From DATEVL01 sp035471625 (GTDB lineage Bacteria > Chloroflexota > Anaerolineae > Anaerolineales > E44-bin32), in contig DATIPT010000097.1 of NCBI GenBank assembly GCA_035471625.1, positions 1 through 15,443 of the forward strand: a stretch of DNA of 15,443 nt. Direction: 5' to 3'. The notes beneath the pieces are model-generated. The model was not told the origin of the DNA, did not search any database, and saw nothing but the letters and a program-made list of their open reading frames with translations. This document shows positions 7,719 to 14,768 of this stretch, one piece after another (positions within the stretch are counted from its first letter, which is position 1; every line of letters starts with the position of its first letter). Both the position numbers and the translations under genes were made by a program.

Positions 7719-7967
7719 CTAGCCAACCGAATCACCGATGAGTCGCCGGCGCAACGCGGCGCGCTCTTGATCGTCATCCAGCATGCGTGCCAGGGAATGA
7801 GTCGCCGTCCGCTCCAACCCCAACACCGGACCCAGGGCGTATATCGTCTGCGCCCCCAGGGGAGCCAGAGGTTCGAGCGCGTCGAGCGCGAACACGGCCC
7901 ACGATTCGAGGCCATAGCGTCGCGCGAAGAGGACCCACGCGTCGAGATCCATCGACCCAGGCCGCAT
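7719..7967 (-). CDS. Small helical protein leading the minus-strand operon
   Basis: 82 residues from ATG 7967, or 77 from an ATG at 7952. It is predicted mostly helical, with a Trp/Tyr/Leu-rich first half (DLDAWVLFARRYGLESWAVF) and a charged C-terminal helix (LDDDQERAALRRRLIGD). No family is recognised. It is supported as a gene by an excellent -10 box (7975-7983) whose predicted start falls on its ATG, and by its place 36 nt before the next gene. There is no Shine-Dalgarno sequence before either ATG, consistent with leaderless translation. As a small ORF with no known relatives visible to me, it could also be a leader or a regulatory peptide. Confidence 0.6.
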   Translation of the reverse strand: MRPGSMDLDAWVLFARRYGLESWAVFALDALEPLAPLGAQTIYALGPVLGLERTATHSLARMLDDDQERAALRRRLIGDSVG

Positions 7968-7974
7968 CGCGCGC

Positions 7975-7983
7975 AGTATAGCA
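7975..7983 (-). promoter_or_regulatory. Extended -10 promoter for the eight-gene minus operon, predicted leaderless
   Basis: Read on the minus strand the sequence is TGC-TATACT, a TG-n-TATAAT extended -10 element with one mismatch. The last T (7975) is followed by 7 nt and then the A of ATG 7967, so the expected transcript start is the start codon itself. No good -35 (only TAGTGC-like at 17 nt) is present, as is usual for extended -10 promoters. Confidence 0.6.
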
Positions 7984-8155
7984 CAAGCATCGCGCGGGCA
8001 CTACCGGTCCCGGCTCGACGCCCGCTCGTGCGTCCCCTCCATCGTCCGGTCCACCGTGGCGGGATCCCCGAAACCACGCCGATTTCACGGCATGCGGTCT
8101 GCAGGGAGACCCTCCGCGCACCGGCGGAACCACGGTAAATCCCCCCTGCGTGTGA

Positions 8156-8183
8156 TTGCCGTGCTCGACGCCTCCGCTATAAT
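8156..8183 (+). promoter_or_regulatory. Sigma70-type promoter of the nurA-herA operon
   Basis: The -35 TTGCCG (8156-8161), a 16-nt spacer and a perfect -10 TATAAT (8178-8183) lie just before the nurA start at 8207. The expected start near 8190 gives a leader of about 16 nt with no clear Shine-Dalgarno sequence. Confidence 0.65.
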
Positions 8184-8206
8184 CCCGTCACACTACCCCG
8201 GACCGC

Positions 8207-9361
8207 ATGAGCCTCGACCTCCAGCAAGTCCTTCCCCAAGTGGACCGCCTCGGCCGCGAGACGGCTCGCCGCGCCGACGAGCTCATGGCGCGCCTGCCGG
8301 CCGCCAGCCAGCTGCTGGATCAGGCCGCCTCACTCGATCCGGACGAACTCCGCCGAAGGCTGAGCGCTGCGCCTCCATCGCTCTCCCCCGCCCGGCCCTC
8401 CGAGGAGCCTTTGGACCTGACCGTCGGGCTTCCCGACCACCCGCCCCGGTTGAGGCTCGTCGCCGCCGATGGATCCCAGGTCTACCCCGATCGCCACGGG
8501 GCCGCCTTCTTCTATCTGATCAACGTCGGCAGCCTCGCCCTCGCCCATGGAAGCGGCCAGCCCCCGCAGGCGACGACGCAGACCCGGCTCTACTTCGATG
8601 ACAACGACGTGAACGATTCGCGCGGCCTCCCCGTCGACACGCACCTGATCAACGCCCGCCGGGACGCCGCCGAAATGACGCGCTTGGCCGAGCTCGCCGA
8701 GATCGATGCCGACGGGCCGACGGTCGCGATCCTCGACAACGGCCTCTTGCTTTGGGCCGCCTCCCAGGAGCAGAAGGCGACCCGGCCCGACGTCGACCGG
8801 GTCCTGCGCGAGTACCTCGACGCGCTCGATCGCCTCAGGGCGTCGGGCGCAGCCGTCGCCGGGTACATCAGCCGGCCGCGCGGCGCGCATGTCGTCGGCC
8901 TGGCTGAGGCCGCCGCCGACCGACCGCCGACTGCGCCCAGCGGTCTTTCCGATCGCGTCCTGTTCGGGCGTCGATTGTCCGCCGGTCAGCGCAGCGCACG
9001 CTTCGTCCACCCGGTCAAGCTCAACGACACCTTCACCGACCGCGGTCACCAGGTCCAGTTCTTCTATCTGCACACCGGCGCCCAGGACGGGATCGCCCGA
9101 GTCGAAGTGCCGGCCTGGGTCGGGGAAGATCCGCAGCGCCTGGCGAGGGTCCACGCCGGCCTGGTCGAGCAGTGTCGCGTGACCGGGATCCCGTATCCCC
9201 TCGTCCGGGCGCACGAGTTGGCCCTGGTGGGCCAGGATGACCGGCGGGCGTTGGAGGAACTCGTGGCGGCGGCGTTGGCCCGGCACGGACTGTCGGCGCT
9301 CGCCTCCCAGAAGGCTCAGACCAAGCGTTGGACGTCACGTCGGAGGCGCCACCGGCTGTGA
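8207..9361 (+). CDS. nurA: NurA-type DNA end-processing nuclease
   Basis: 384 residues. NurA is an RNase H-like, metal-dependent 5'-3' exonuclease/endonuclease that works with the HerA translocase in resecting DNA ends. Motifs seen in family order: AADGSQVY (86-93, metal-binding Asp88), VAILDNGLLLW (173-183, Asp177), the basic YISRPRG (220-226), and YPLVRAHELALV (330-341, His336). These are the expected metal-binding and catalytic positions, so it is probably active. The first 80 residues are helical and charged, and the last 20 are very basic (KRWTSRRRRHRL), possibly a DNA contact. The start at ATG 8207 follows the promoter at 8156-8183 directly. Its TGA overlaps the GTG of the next gene by 4 nt, and herA lies two genes down, which strongly supports the call. 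Confidence 0.9.
   Translation: MSLDLQQVLPQVDRLGRETARRADELMARLPAASQLLDQAASLDPDELRRRLSAAPPSLSPARPSEEPLDLTVGLPDHPPRLRLVAADGSQVYPDRHGAAFFYLINVGSLALAHGSGQPPQATTQTRLYFDDNDVNDSRGLPVDTHLINARRDAAEMTRLAELAEIDADGPTVAILDNGLLLWAASQEQKATRPDVDRVLREYLDALDRLRASGAAVAGYISRPRGAHVVGLAEAAADRPPTAPSGLSDRVLFGRRLSAGQRSARFVHPVKLNDTFTDRGHQVQFFYLHTGAQDGIARVEVPAWVGEDPQRLARVHAGLVEQCRVTGIPYPLVRAHELALVGQDDRRALEELVAAALARHGLSALASQKAQTKRWTSRRRRHRL
9342..9361 (+). promoter_or_regulatory. Ribosome site and GTGA overlap fixing the HAS-barrel gene start
   Basis: GGAGG (9342-9346) is followed 11 nt later by GTG at 9358, and the nurA stop is read from the same bases (GTGA, 9358-9361). This favours GTG 9358 over the upstream TTG at 9328. 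Confidence 0.6.
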
Positions 9362-9948
9362 CCGATCGGCTCATCGGACGCGTCACCCGCTGCAACATCC
9401 AGGGGTTCGCCGGCGGGATCCGGATGACCGAGCCGGATCTACCTACGTTCGGCGGACTGTGTCGCGCCCCCGCCCAGGCCGAACGCACCCAGGTGGTGGG
9501 CCTGATCTACGAGATCAGCATCGAGGATGACGACTTGGCGCGCCAGATGGCGGTCGCCGATTCGCCGCAGCCTGAGGCCCGCCTCGACCAGCAATTCGTC
9601 CGGCCGATCCCGATCGAGATACGGGCCCTGAGCGTCGGCTACTTTGACGGCGAGCGGATCGTCTACGACCTGCCGCCCCAGCCTCCGGTGACCCTGGCCG
9701 ATATCCACAGCCTCAGGGTGGACGAGGTCAGGCGGTTCACCGACTCGTTCGACTTCCTGCCGCTGGTCCTGGCCGCGCCGGAGGTCCCGACCGACAGTCT
9801 CCTGGCGGCGATGTTCCGTCAGGCGGCCCTCTCCCGCCCCGAAACGGAGCGGCGGGCCTTCCTGCTGCGCGCCGGTCGCGCCTGCGCCCGCCTCCTGGCC
9901 AGCGACCTGGCTCGCCTGCAGAATCTGGTGCGGAGCCTGCAGGGATGA
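9358..9948 (+). CDS. Stand-alone HAS-barrel protein, HerA N-terminal-module-like
   Basis: 196 residues from GTG 9358. The N-terminal half (about 3-58) has the beta-barrel pattern of HAS domains, ending in VVGLIYEISIEDDD (46-59), which parallels FFGLITDIALDS in the HerA N terminus. Further on, LPPQPPVTLADIHSLRVDEVRRFT (105-128) parallels IPAHFTAVHEATAQDVERVFG of HerA (123-143). The protein therefore looks like a copy of the whole HerA pre-ATPase module without the ATPase. Residues about 144-196 are helical and Arg/Leu/Ala-rich. It lies between nurA and herA, overlapping the first by 4 nt and 10 nt from the second. In HerA the HAS barrel mediates ring assembly and NurA contact, so a role as adaptor or ring-docking subunit is plausible inference. 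Confidence 0.82.
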   Translation: MTDRLIGRVTRCNIQGFAGGIRMTEPDLPTFGGLCRAPAQAERTQVVGLIYEISIEDDDLARQMAVADSPQPEARLDQQFVRPIPIEIRALSVGYFDGERIVYDLPPQPPVTLADIHSLRVDEVRRFTDSFDFLPLVLAAPEVPTDSLLAAMFRQAALSRPETERRAFLLRAGRACARLLASDLARLQNLVRSLQG

Positions 9949-9958
9949 TGGAGGGATA

Positions 9959-11617
9959 GTGAGCGACGCTCCGACACTTGACTCCTATTTCGGGGAACGC
10001 CACGGCGACAACCCCCTTGGCATGGTTGTCGGAGGCTCTCTCTCGGCGGGGCTTCTCGTCCATCTGAATCCGCAGCTTTCGATTGAGCGGCTTGCCGTCG
10101 GGCGCTACGTGGTGATCCGGGGGGCCAGCGGCAGCCAGTTCTTCGGGCTGATTACCGACATCGCCCTCGACTCGATCAATCCCGATCTGATCCGTCAACC
10201 GCCCCCGGCCGGCGATGCGTTCGCCGCCGATGTGTACACCGGCGGCGTCGCCTTTGGGACGCTCCAGGTGAGTCCGATGCTGGTCCTCGACGATGGGGAC
10301 AACGAGCCCAGACCTGTGAAGACGATCCCGGCGCACTTCACCGCGGTCCACGAGGCCACGGCCCAGGACGTCGAGCGGGTCTTCGGGACCGAGGACGAGC
10401 GGCACTTCTTCGTCGGCATGCCGCTCGACATGGAACAGGTTCGCATCCATCTCGACCTCGAGCGGCTGGTCGAGCGCTCGGCCGGGGTCTTCGGCAAGAG
10501 CGGCACCGGGAAATCCTTCATCACTCGGATCCTGCTGGCCGGCGTCGTTCAATCTCGGCGGGCCTCGGCCCTGATCTTCGATATGCACAACGACTACGGC
10601 TGGGCCGTGCGCGACGAGGCCAAGCACGAGTTCAAGGGCTTGCGGCAGCTGTTCACCGACGGGAGAGTGCGGGTCGTCACCCTCGACTTGCCGACCTCGC
10701 GGGCTCGGGAGAGCAAGGTCGATGGCGAGTTGAAGATCGGCTACGACCAGATCGAGCCCGAGGACGTCGAGATGCTATCGGGGCTGCTCGGTCTGGGAGA
10801 CATCCAGACCGGGGCGCTGTACTACCTTCGCCGTCATCTCGGCAAGTCGTGGATCGCCAAACTCCTCGAGATCGTCCCGGCCGAGGAAGAACTGCGGGAA
10901 CTGGTCGACAGCAACCGCATCCAGCCCGGCACCCTGGGGGCCATCCAGCGCAAATTCGAACTCTTCCGCCGGCTGGACTTCCTGGTGCCCGGGGAGGCCG
11001 ACGACGCCGTCCAGGACATCTTCCTGCACCTCAGCCAGCGCACCAGCGTGGTGCTCGAGTTCGGCCGCTACGGCAACATGCTCGAAGCCTATGTGCTGGT
11101 GGCCAACTACCTGACCCGGCGGATTCACGGACGGTACGTCGATCAGAAGAACCGCGCCGCCGGGAAGAAGGCCGAAGACCCGCATCCGCTGGTGATCGTC
11201 GTCGAGGAGGCCCACAAGTTCCTCGATCCGGCGATCGCCGCCCACACGATCTTTGGGACGATCGCCCGCGAGCTGCGCAAGTACAACGTCACCCTGCTCG
11301 TCGTCGACCAGCGCCCGAGCGGGATCGATGACGAAGTCATGAGCCAGATCGGGACGCGGATCTGCTGCCTGCTCGACAACGAGGCCGACATTCGGGCGGT
11401 CTTTTCGGGAGTCAGCGGCGCCGGAGCGCTTCGCGAGGTGTTGGCGCGCCTCGACACCCGCCAGCAAGCCCTGATCCTCGGGCACGCCGTACCCATGCCG
11501 GTCGTCGTTCGCACGCGCGAGTACGACGCCGAATTGTATGCCGCCCTGGGGGCAGCCAGCCCCGAGGAAGTCCAACAGAGAGGCCAGCAGGCTTCGCGCG
11601 ACCTGTATGGAAGCTAA
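9959..11617 (+). CDS. herA: HerA-type hexameric DNA translocase ATPase
   Basis: 552 residues. HerA is an FtsK/HerA-superfamily ring ATPase that pumps DNA and feeds NurA during end resection. Domains in order: an N-terminal HAS barrel (about 18-125), Walker A GKSGTGKS (179-186), the family segment IFDMHNDYG (206-214), a helical insertion (about 265-350), Walker B LVIVVEEAHKF (411-421, with Glu416/417), IARELRKYN (435-443), and the sensor-like VVDQRPSGID (448-457). Length is in the usual HerA range and all key motifs are present. The start is GTG 9959, with GGAGGG at 9950-9955 immediately upstream. The partner NurA gene lies two genes upstream. The end overlaps the next membrane-protein gene by 11 nt, an unusual coupling for a DNA repair ATPase. 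Defence-type HerA relatives exist, but pairing with NurA makes the repair-type module the first reading. Confidence 0.95.
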   Translation: MSDAPTLDSYFGERHGDNPLGMVVGGSLSAGLLVHLNPQLSIERLAVGRYVVIRGASGSQFFGLITDIALDSINPDLIRQPPPAGDAFAADVYTGGVAFGTLQVSPMLVLDDGDNEPRPVKTIPAHFTAVHEATAQDVERVFGTEDERHFFVGMPLDMEQVRIHLDLERLVERSAGVFGKSGTGKSFITRILLAGVVQSRRASALIFDMHNDYGWAVRDEAKHEFKGLRQLFTDGRVRVVTLDLPTSRARESKVDGELKIGYDQIEPEDVEMLSGLLGLGDIQTGALYYLRRHLGKSWIAKLLEIVPAEEELRELVDSNRIQPGTLGAIQRKFELFRRLDFLVPGEADDAVQDIFLHLSQRTSVVLEFGRYGNMLEAYVLVANYLTRRIHGRYVDQKNRAAGKKAEDPHPLVIVVEEAHKFLDPAIAAHTIFGTIARELRKYNVTLLVVDQRPSGIDDEVMSQIGTRICCLLDNEADIRAVFSGVSGAGALREVLARLDTRQQALILGHAVPMPVVVRTREYDAELYAALGAASPEEVQQRGQQASRDLYGS

Positions 11618-12617
11618 GGAGCTACTGTCGTCTCCGGGCACGCTGTTCGACCGCTACGTCGGACACCAGCGGTCGCCCCTCGCCACCTTGGGACTAGTCC
11701 TCCTCGTCTACCTTCCGACGCTTGCCGCCGCGTTGGATCTGGGACTGGCCGATCTCATGAGCCACCCGTCCAAGTGGTCAAGCTTCACCGCCCCGACCGT
11801 GATCGCCTACATCCTTGTGATCACTCCGATCATGGCGCGCGGCGACGTCCAACTGATCGACTCCTTCCGTCCGATCGTCCAACTGGAAGACCACCAACTC
11901 GCCCAGATCCTCCGTCAGGCGCGGTCGGTGCCGACTCGCCTGGAAGTCGGCGCCATCATCGCCGGCCTGATCCTCGGCGCGGTTTACATCGGCGGTCCGG
12001 TCTCACCGGGTGAAAGCTGGCATATTCACATTTGGCGGTGGACCACGATTGCCATGTTCGGAATGCTTGCCTGGGCGGCGCTCGTTTCGGTCTTCAGCAC
12101 CCGCATCCTCAGCGTCCTACTCCGCCAACCGCTGGAAGTGAATCCGCTCGACACCCGCGCTTTCGATGCTGTGGGACGCTCCAGCCTGATTCTGGCCCTG
12201 GTCTTTGTCGGCGGGACGGTGCTGGGGATTCTGCTCAGCGGTTTCAGCTTCGAGTCCCTGGCGGACGCTCGCTTCTGGGTCACGTTCCTCCCGATGTCGT
12301 TCATCCCGATCGGGATCTTCTTCCTCAGCACCGCCTCCACCCACCGGGTGATGGCCGCTGCCAGGAACGGAGAACTAGCCCGGGTTCGCCGCCAGCTGCA
12401 CTCGGCCGGGATCACCCTCCTCCATCGGCTCGATGAAGGATCGCCTCCCGGAGACGCCACCGCGCAGGTCACGGCGCTGCTTGCCTACGAGCAGCGCCTG
12501 CGAGATGCGAGCACCTGGCCGTACAATACGGCCATCCTGCGGACGCTGGTCGTTTCGGTGCTGATCCCGCTCGGGACGGTCTTGATCCGGCCGTTGCTCG
12601 AGCGGATCTTCGGCTAG
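11607..12617 (+). CDS. Membrane protein, first of two tandem 336-residue paralogues
   Basis: 336 residues, family not recognised. TM segments at about 26-44, 61-78, 113-130, 145-165, 193-212, 223-242 and probably a C-terminal 311-331. Between the sixth and last helix is a charged helical stretch (246-300: THRVMAAARNGELARVRRQL and onward) that looks cytoplasmic. Conserved with its neighbour are TAPTVIAY (61-68), NPLDTRAFDAVGRSSL (179-194) and a nearly invariant end from TWPYNTA (303-309). The ATG at 11607 lies inside the end of herA (11-nt overlap). An earlier in-frame ATG at 11538 would overlap herA by 80 nt and breaks the equal-length match with the paralogue. No good ribosome site is seen, so coupling to herA is likely. 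The function is unknown; membrane tethering of the HerA-NurA machine is one speculation. Confidence 0.87.
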   Translation: MEAKELLSSPGTLFDRYVGHQRSPLATLGLVLLVYLPTLAAALDLGLADLMSHPSKWSSFTAPTVIAYILVITPIMARGDVQLIDSFRPIVQLEDHQLAQILRQARSVPTRLEVGAIIAGLILGAVYIGGPVSPGESWHIHIWRWTTIAMFGMLAWAALVSVFSTRILSVLLRQPLEVNPLDTRAFDAVGRSSLILALVFVGGTVLGILLSGFSFESLADARFWVTFLPMSFIPIGIFFLSTASTHRVMAAARNGELARVRRQLHSAGITLLHRLDEGSPPGDATAQVTALLAYEQRLRDASTWPYNTAILRTLVVSVLIPLGTVLIRPLLERIFG

Positions 12618-12702
12618 CCCGAGCGCTGCCCTGGCAGTTGCCCTACACATGGAGCTCAGCGAGAATATCCGGGCCTCCGGCTCACACGGCGGTTCGACAC
12701 CG

Positions 12703-13713
12703 ATGACAAGCGATCAGCCCGCCGTTCTCTTCCCATCGCTCTACGACAGGACGATCGCTCGACGACGGCCCTGGTGGGCCACCGTGCTACTTGTCATCGC
12801 CATCTACCTGCCGACGTTGGCGTCCTCCTATCGAGTGGGAACGGCCGACTTCTTGGCCAACCCGCTGCACCGCAGCATCCTGACCGCGCCCACCGTGATC
12901 GCCTACGTCCTTCTCATTGCTCCCATCCTGGGCCGGATGGCCCCCCGGGTCGTCGCTTCGCTTTGGCCGACCCTGCCGGGGGATCCGAAGGAACTGGCCG
13001 ATACCATTGCTCGGGCCTCCAGGGTCGCTCCCTTCCACGAGGTTCTGGCGATTGGCGCAGGGCTGCTGCTTGGCATCCTCGTGATCGGGAGGGGGTCTCT
13101 TCCGGGGCTGGGCATTCTCCCCTTAGCCGTGATCGCCACCAACTACGTGATGATGGGCCTGCTGGGCTGGACAGGCTACTACTCGATCTCCGGGACCCGG
13201 GTGGTCAGCGCCATGTTGCGCCGGCCGCCGCAAGTCGACCCCCTGGACATCAAGCCCTTCGAGGCCATCGGACGCCAGAGCCTGGCCTTCGCCCTGGCCT
13301 TCGTCGGCGGGAACACCATCGGCCTCCTGATGGGCAACTTCGACGTCGGCGCCCTGCTGGACTTCCGCTTCTGGCTACTCTACCTGCCCTTGTCTCTCAT
13401 CCCGATCCTGGTCTTCTTTCTGAACATGCGTCTGACTCACCGCGTCTTGGCCGATGCGAAGCAGCGCGATCTCGCGGAAGTCCGCCAGCAGCTCTACCAT
13501 TCCTACCGGGAACTGCTCCATCGGGAGCAAGACGGCCGGTCCGTCGGCGACCTCCCGGCCGTGATCGCCGCTCTGGGCACGTTTGAGAAGACCCTCATTG
13601 ATGCCCGCACCTGGCCATACAACACGGCGACGCTTCGCACGCTCACCTTCTCCGTCTTCATCCCGCTCGGGACCGTCCTCATCCGGCCGCTGCTCGAGCG
13701 GGTTTTTGGCTAG
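12703..13713 (+). CDS. Membrane protein, second of two tandem 336-residue paralogues
   Basis: 336 residues from ATG 12703. It aligns with the preceding protein over the whole length without a gap: TAPTVIAY at 61-68, VGG at 201-203, THRV at 245-248 and TWPYNTA at 303-309 fall at the same numbers in both. The last 34 residues are identical at 29 positions. TM helices match the partner (about 26-44, 61-78, 113-130, 138-158, 193-212, 223-242, 311-331), with a charged cytoplasmic-looking stretch at 246-300. An in-frame ATG at 12649 exists, but equal length with the paralogue supports 12703. The 85-nt gap from the first copy contains no convincing terminator or promoter, so the two are probably co-transcribed. 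The paralogues differ at many synonymous sites in the conserved C terminus, so the duplication looks old and both copies kept under selection. A heteromeric membrane complex is plausible. Confidence 0.87.
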   Translation: MTSDQPAVLFPSLYDRTIARRRPWWATVLLVIAIYLPTLASSYRVGTADFLANPLHRSILTAPTVIAYVLLIAPILGRMAPRVVASLWPTLPGDPKELADTIARASRVAPFHEVLAIGAGLLLGILVIGRGSLPGLGILPLAVIATNYVMMGLLGWTGYYSISGTRVVSAMLRRPPQVDPLDIKPFEAIGRQSLAFALAFVGGNTIGLLMGNFDVGALLDFRFWLLYLPLSLIPILVFFLNMRLTHRVLADAKQRDLAEVRQQLYHSYRELLHREQDGRSVGDLPAVIAALGTFEKTLIDARTWPYNTATLRTLTFSVFIPLGTVLIRPLLERVFG

Positions 13714-13733
13714 CCGGACCGGCAAGGACGCGT

Positions 13734-13762
13734 TTGCCTGTTCCACCAACGTCAACGACAAT
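13734..13762 (+). promoter_or_regulatory. Candidate promoter for the lipoprotein gene
   Basis: TTGCCT (13734-13739), a 17-nt spacer and GACAAT (13757-13762) match the sigma70 consensus at four positions in each hexamer. The predicted start near 13769 would give a leader containing the hairpin at 13781-13803 and the AGGAG ribosome site. Confidence 0.35.
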
Positions 13763-13780
13763 GTGGCATGGGGATCCCGG

Positions 13781-13803
13781 TCCTGGCGTACCATACGCCG
13801 GGA
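13781..13803 (+). promoter_or_regulatory. Inverted repeat/leader hairpin before the lipoprotein gene
   Basis: TCCTGGCGTA and TACGCCGGGA are complementary over 10 bp (one G-U pair in RNA) around a CCA loop. It ends 7 nt before the AGGAG ribosome site (13811-13815). No T run follows, so it is not a classic terminator. It could be a leader stem affecting translation or stability, or a dyad operator. Confidence 0.45.
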
Positions 13804-13820
13804 GGGTGAAAGGAGTCGCC

Positions 13821-14681
13821 ATGCGAAACATCGTTGCGCTGTTGTGCCTGGTCGCGGTGGTTTCGGCCTGCGTACCTCAGCCTCCAACCCCTTCGCTGAG
13901 CATCGACGACCAGGTCGCGACGAGCGTCGCCGGCACGCTGGCCGCTGAGGGACCGACCCTCCCGCCTCCACCGGCCTCCACGAACACGTCGCCGCCGCCG
14001 GCGACGGAGTCGCCGACCGATGTCCCGACTCAGATCCCGCCGACAGCCACACCCATTCCGACTCAGACCCCCTTTCCAACCAGCACGCCCACGGCGGTTT
14101 CCGGCGATCCGCGTACGACCCTCGGCCAGCCAGCCTGGCGCGACCCAATGGAAAGCCCGGCCGGTTGGAACGTCGGAGAGGACACCTACACCAAGATCTC
14201 GGTCGAGGACGGCAAGCTGATCCTGACCGGCAAATCGACGATCGACGGATGGCGCCTGACCTGGCCGGAGATCGAGGACGTCTACCTCGAAGCCACGATC
14301 GCCACCAAGACCTGCACGGCCAACGACCACTACGGCCTTATCTTCCGGGTGCCAGATCGCCACAGCCCGAACGAGGGCTATTTGCTCGGGTTCACCTGCG
14401 ACGGGCGCTACTGGTTCCGTTCGTGGGACGGCGAGCAGATGGATACTCTCGTCGGACTGACCGTTTCCTCGGCCATCAACGCCGGCAGCAACAAGTCGAA
14501 CCGGGTCGGGGTGATGATGGATGGCGACAAGTTCAAGCTGTACGCCAACGGGACCCTGCTTCAGGAAGTCACCGACGACACCTGGAGTGAGAAGGGCGGC
14601 ATTGGCGTATTCATCGGGGCGCGTCAGACCGACGGATTCACGACCGAGACCGACGAGATCGCCTACTGGAACTTGCCGTAG
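13821..14681 (+). CDS. Lipoprotein with Thr/Pro-rich stalk and jelly-roll (LamG/ConA-like) domain
   Basis: 286 residues. The signal peptide runs 1-16 with lipobox VSAC, so Cys17 is the lipidated residue and the protein is membrane-anchored outside. Residues 18-95 form a Pro/Thr/Ser stalk. Residues about 100-286 form a beta-rich domain of the concanavalin-like jelly-roll type often seen as carbohydrate-binding or LamG/DUF1080-like modules: WRDPMESPAGWNV (106-118), DHYGLIFRVPD (169-179), GYLLGFTCDGRYWFRSWDG (186-204), NRVGVMMDGDKFKLYANG (227-244). Cys165 and Cys193 could form a disulfide. The start is ATG 13821 with AGGAG 5 nt upstream; the frame extends further upstream without a ribosome site. 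It has its own candidate promoter and a strong hairpin after it, so it is probably a separate unit. The ligand is unknown and no catalytic residues are evident. Confidence 0.9.
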   Translation: MRNIVALLCLVAVVSACVPQPPTPSLSIDDQVATSVAGTLAAEGPTLPPPPASTNTSPPPATESPTDVPTQIPPTATPIPTQTPFPTSTPTAVSGDPRTTLGQPAWRDPMESPAGWNVGEDTYTKISVEDGKLILTGKSTIDGWRLTWPEIEDVYLEATIATKTCTANDHYGLIFRVPDRHSPNEGYLLGFTCDGRYWFRSWDGEQMDTLVGLTVSSAINAGSNKSNRVGVMMDGDKFKLYANGTLLQEVTDDTWSEKGGIGVFIGARQTDGFTTETDEIAYWNLP

Positions 14682-14711
14682 GTCAGCTGAGAACCGTCAC
14701 ACAAACAAGAC

Positions 14712-14738
14712 AGCGGGGAGGCCAGATGCCTCCCCGCT
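14712..14738. terminator. Strong hairpin terminator between convergent genes, probably bidirectional
   Basis: A perfect 11-bp stem AGCGGGGAGGC / GCCTCCCCGCT with a 5-nt loop (CAGAT) lies 30 nt after the lipoprotein stop and 30 nt past the stop of the convergent gene. It is followed by CTTCGTT on the plus strand and by GTCTTGTTTGTGTG on the minus strand; the latter is the better T-rich tail. Confidence 0.8.
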
Positions 14739-14768
14739 CTTCGTTGGCGCCGCCCACCCCTAGTAGAT

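Larger units (their letters stand above)
7968..8206. promoter_or_regulatory. Divergent intergenic region between the two operons
   Basis: The 239 bp hold outward-facing promoters: an extended -10 on the minus strand (7975-7983) and a -35/-10 pair on the plus strand (8156-8183). Open frames crossing it on both strands look like shadows and have no ribosome sites. I saw no strong operator-like palindrome between the promoters. Confidence 0.65.

Noticed and set aside
8330..9286. Minus-strand open frame (318 codons) over nurA
   Set aside because: nurA has all family motifs and a promoter on the plus strand; the antisense frame has no motif or ribosome site.
9328..9357. TTG 9328 as start of the HAS-barrel gene
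   Set aside because: GTG 9358 forms a GTGA overlap with the nurA stop and has GGAGG upstream; the ten extra residues have no fold-like pattern.
9737..10627. Minus-strand open frame (296 codons) opposite the HAS and herA genes
   Set aside because: Antisense to genes with clear motifs; composition rich in Asp/Arg/Pro/Gly as expected for a shadow.
12618..12702. Separate promoter or terminator between the two membrane paralogues
   Set aside because: Only a tiny CTGCC/GGCAG repeat with almost no loop and no convincing -10/-35; treated as an intra-operon gap.
13713..13723. GCCGGACCGGC palindrome right after the second membrane paralogue, as a terminator
   Set aside because: Only a 4-bp stem with a usable loop and no T tract; too weak to call.
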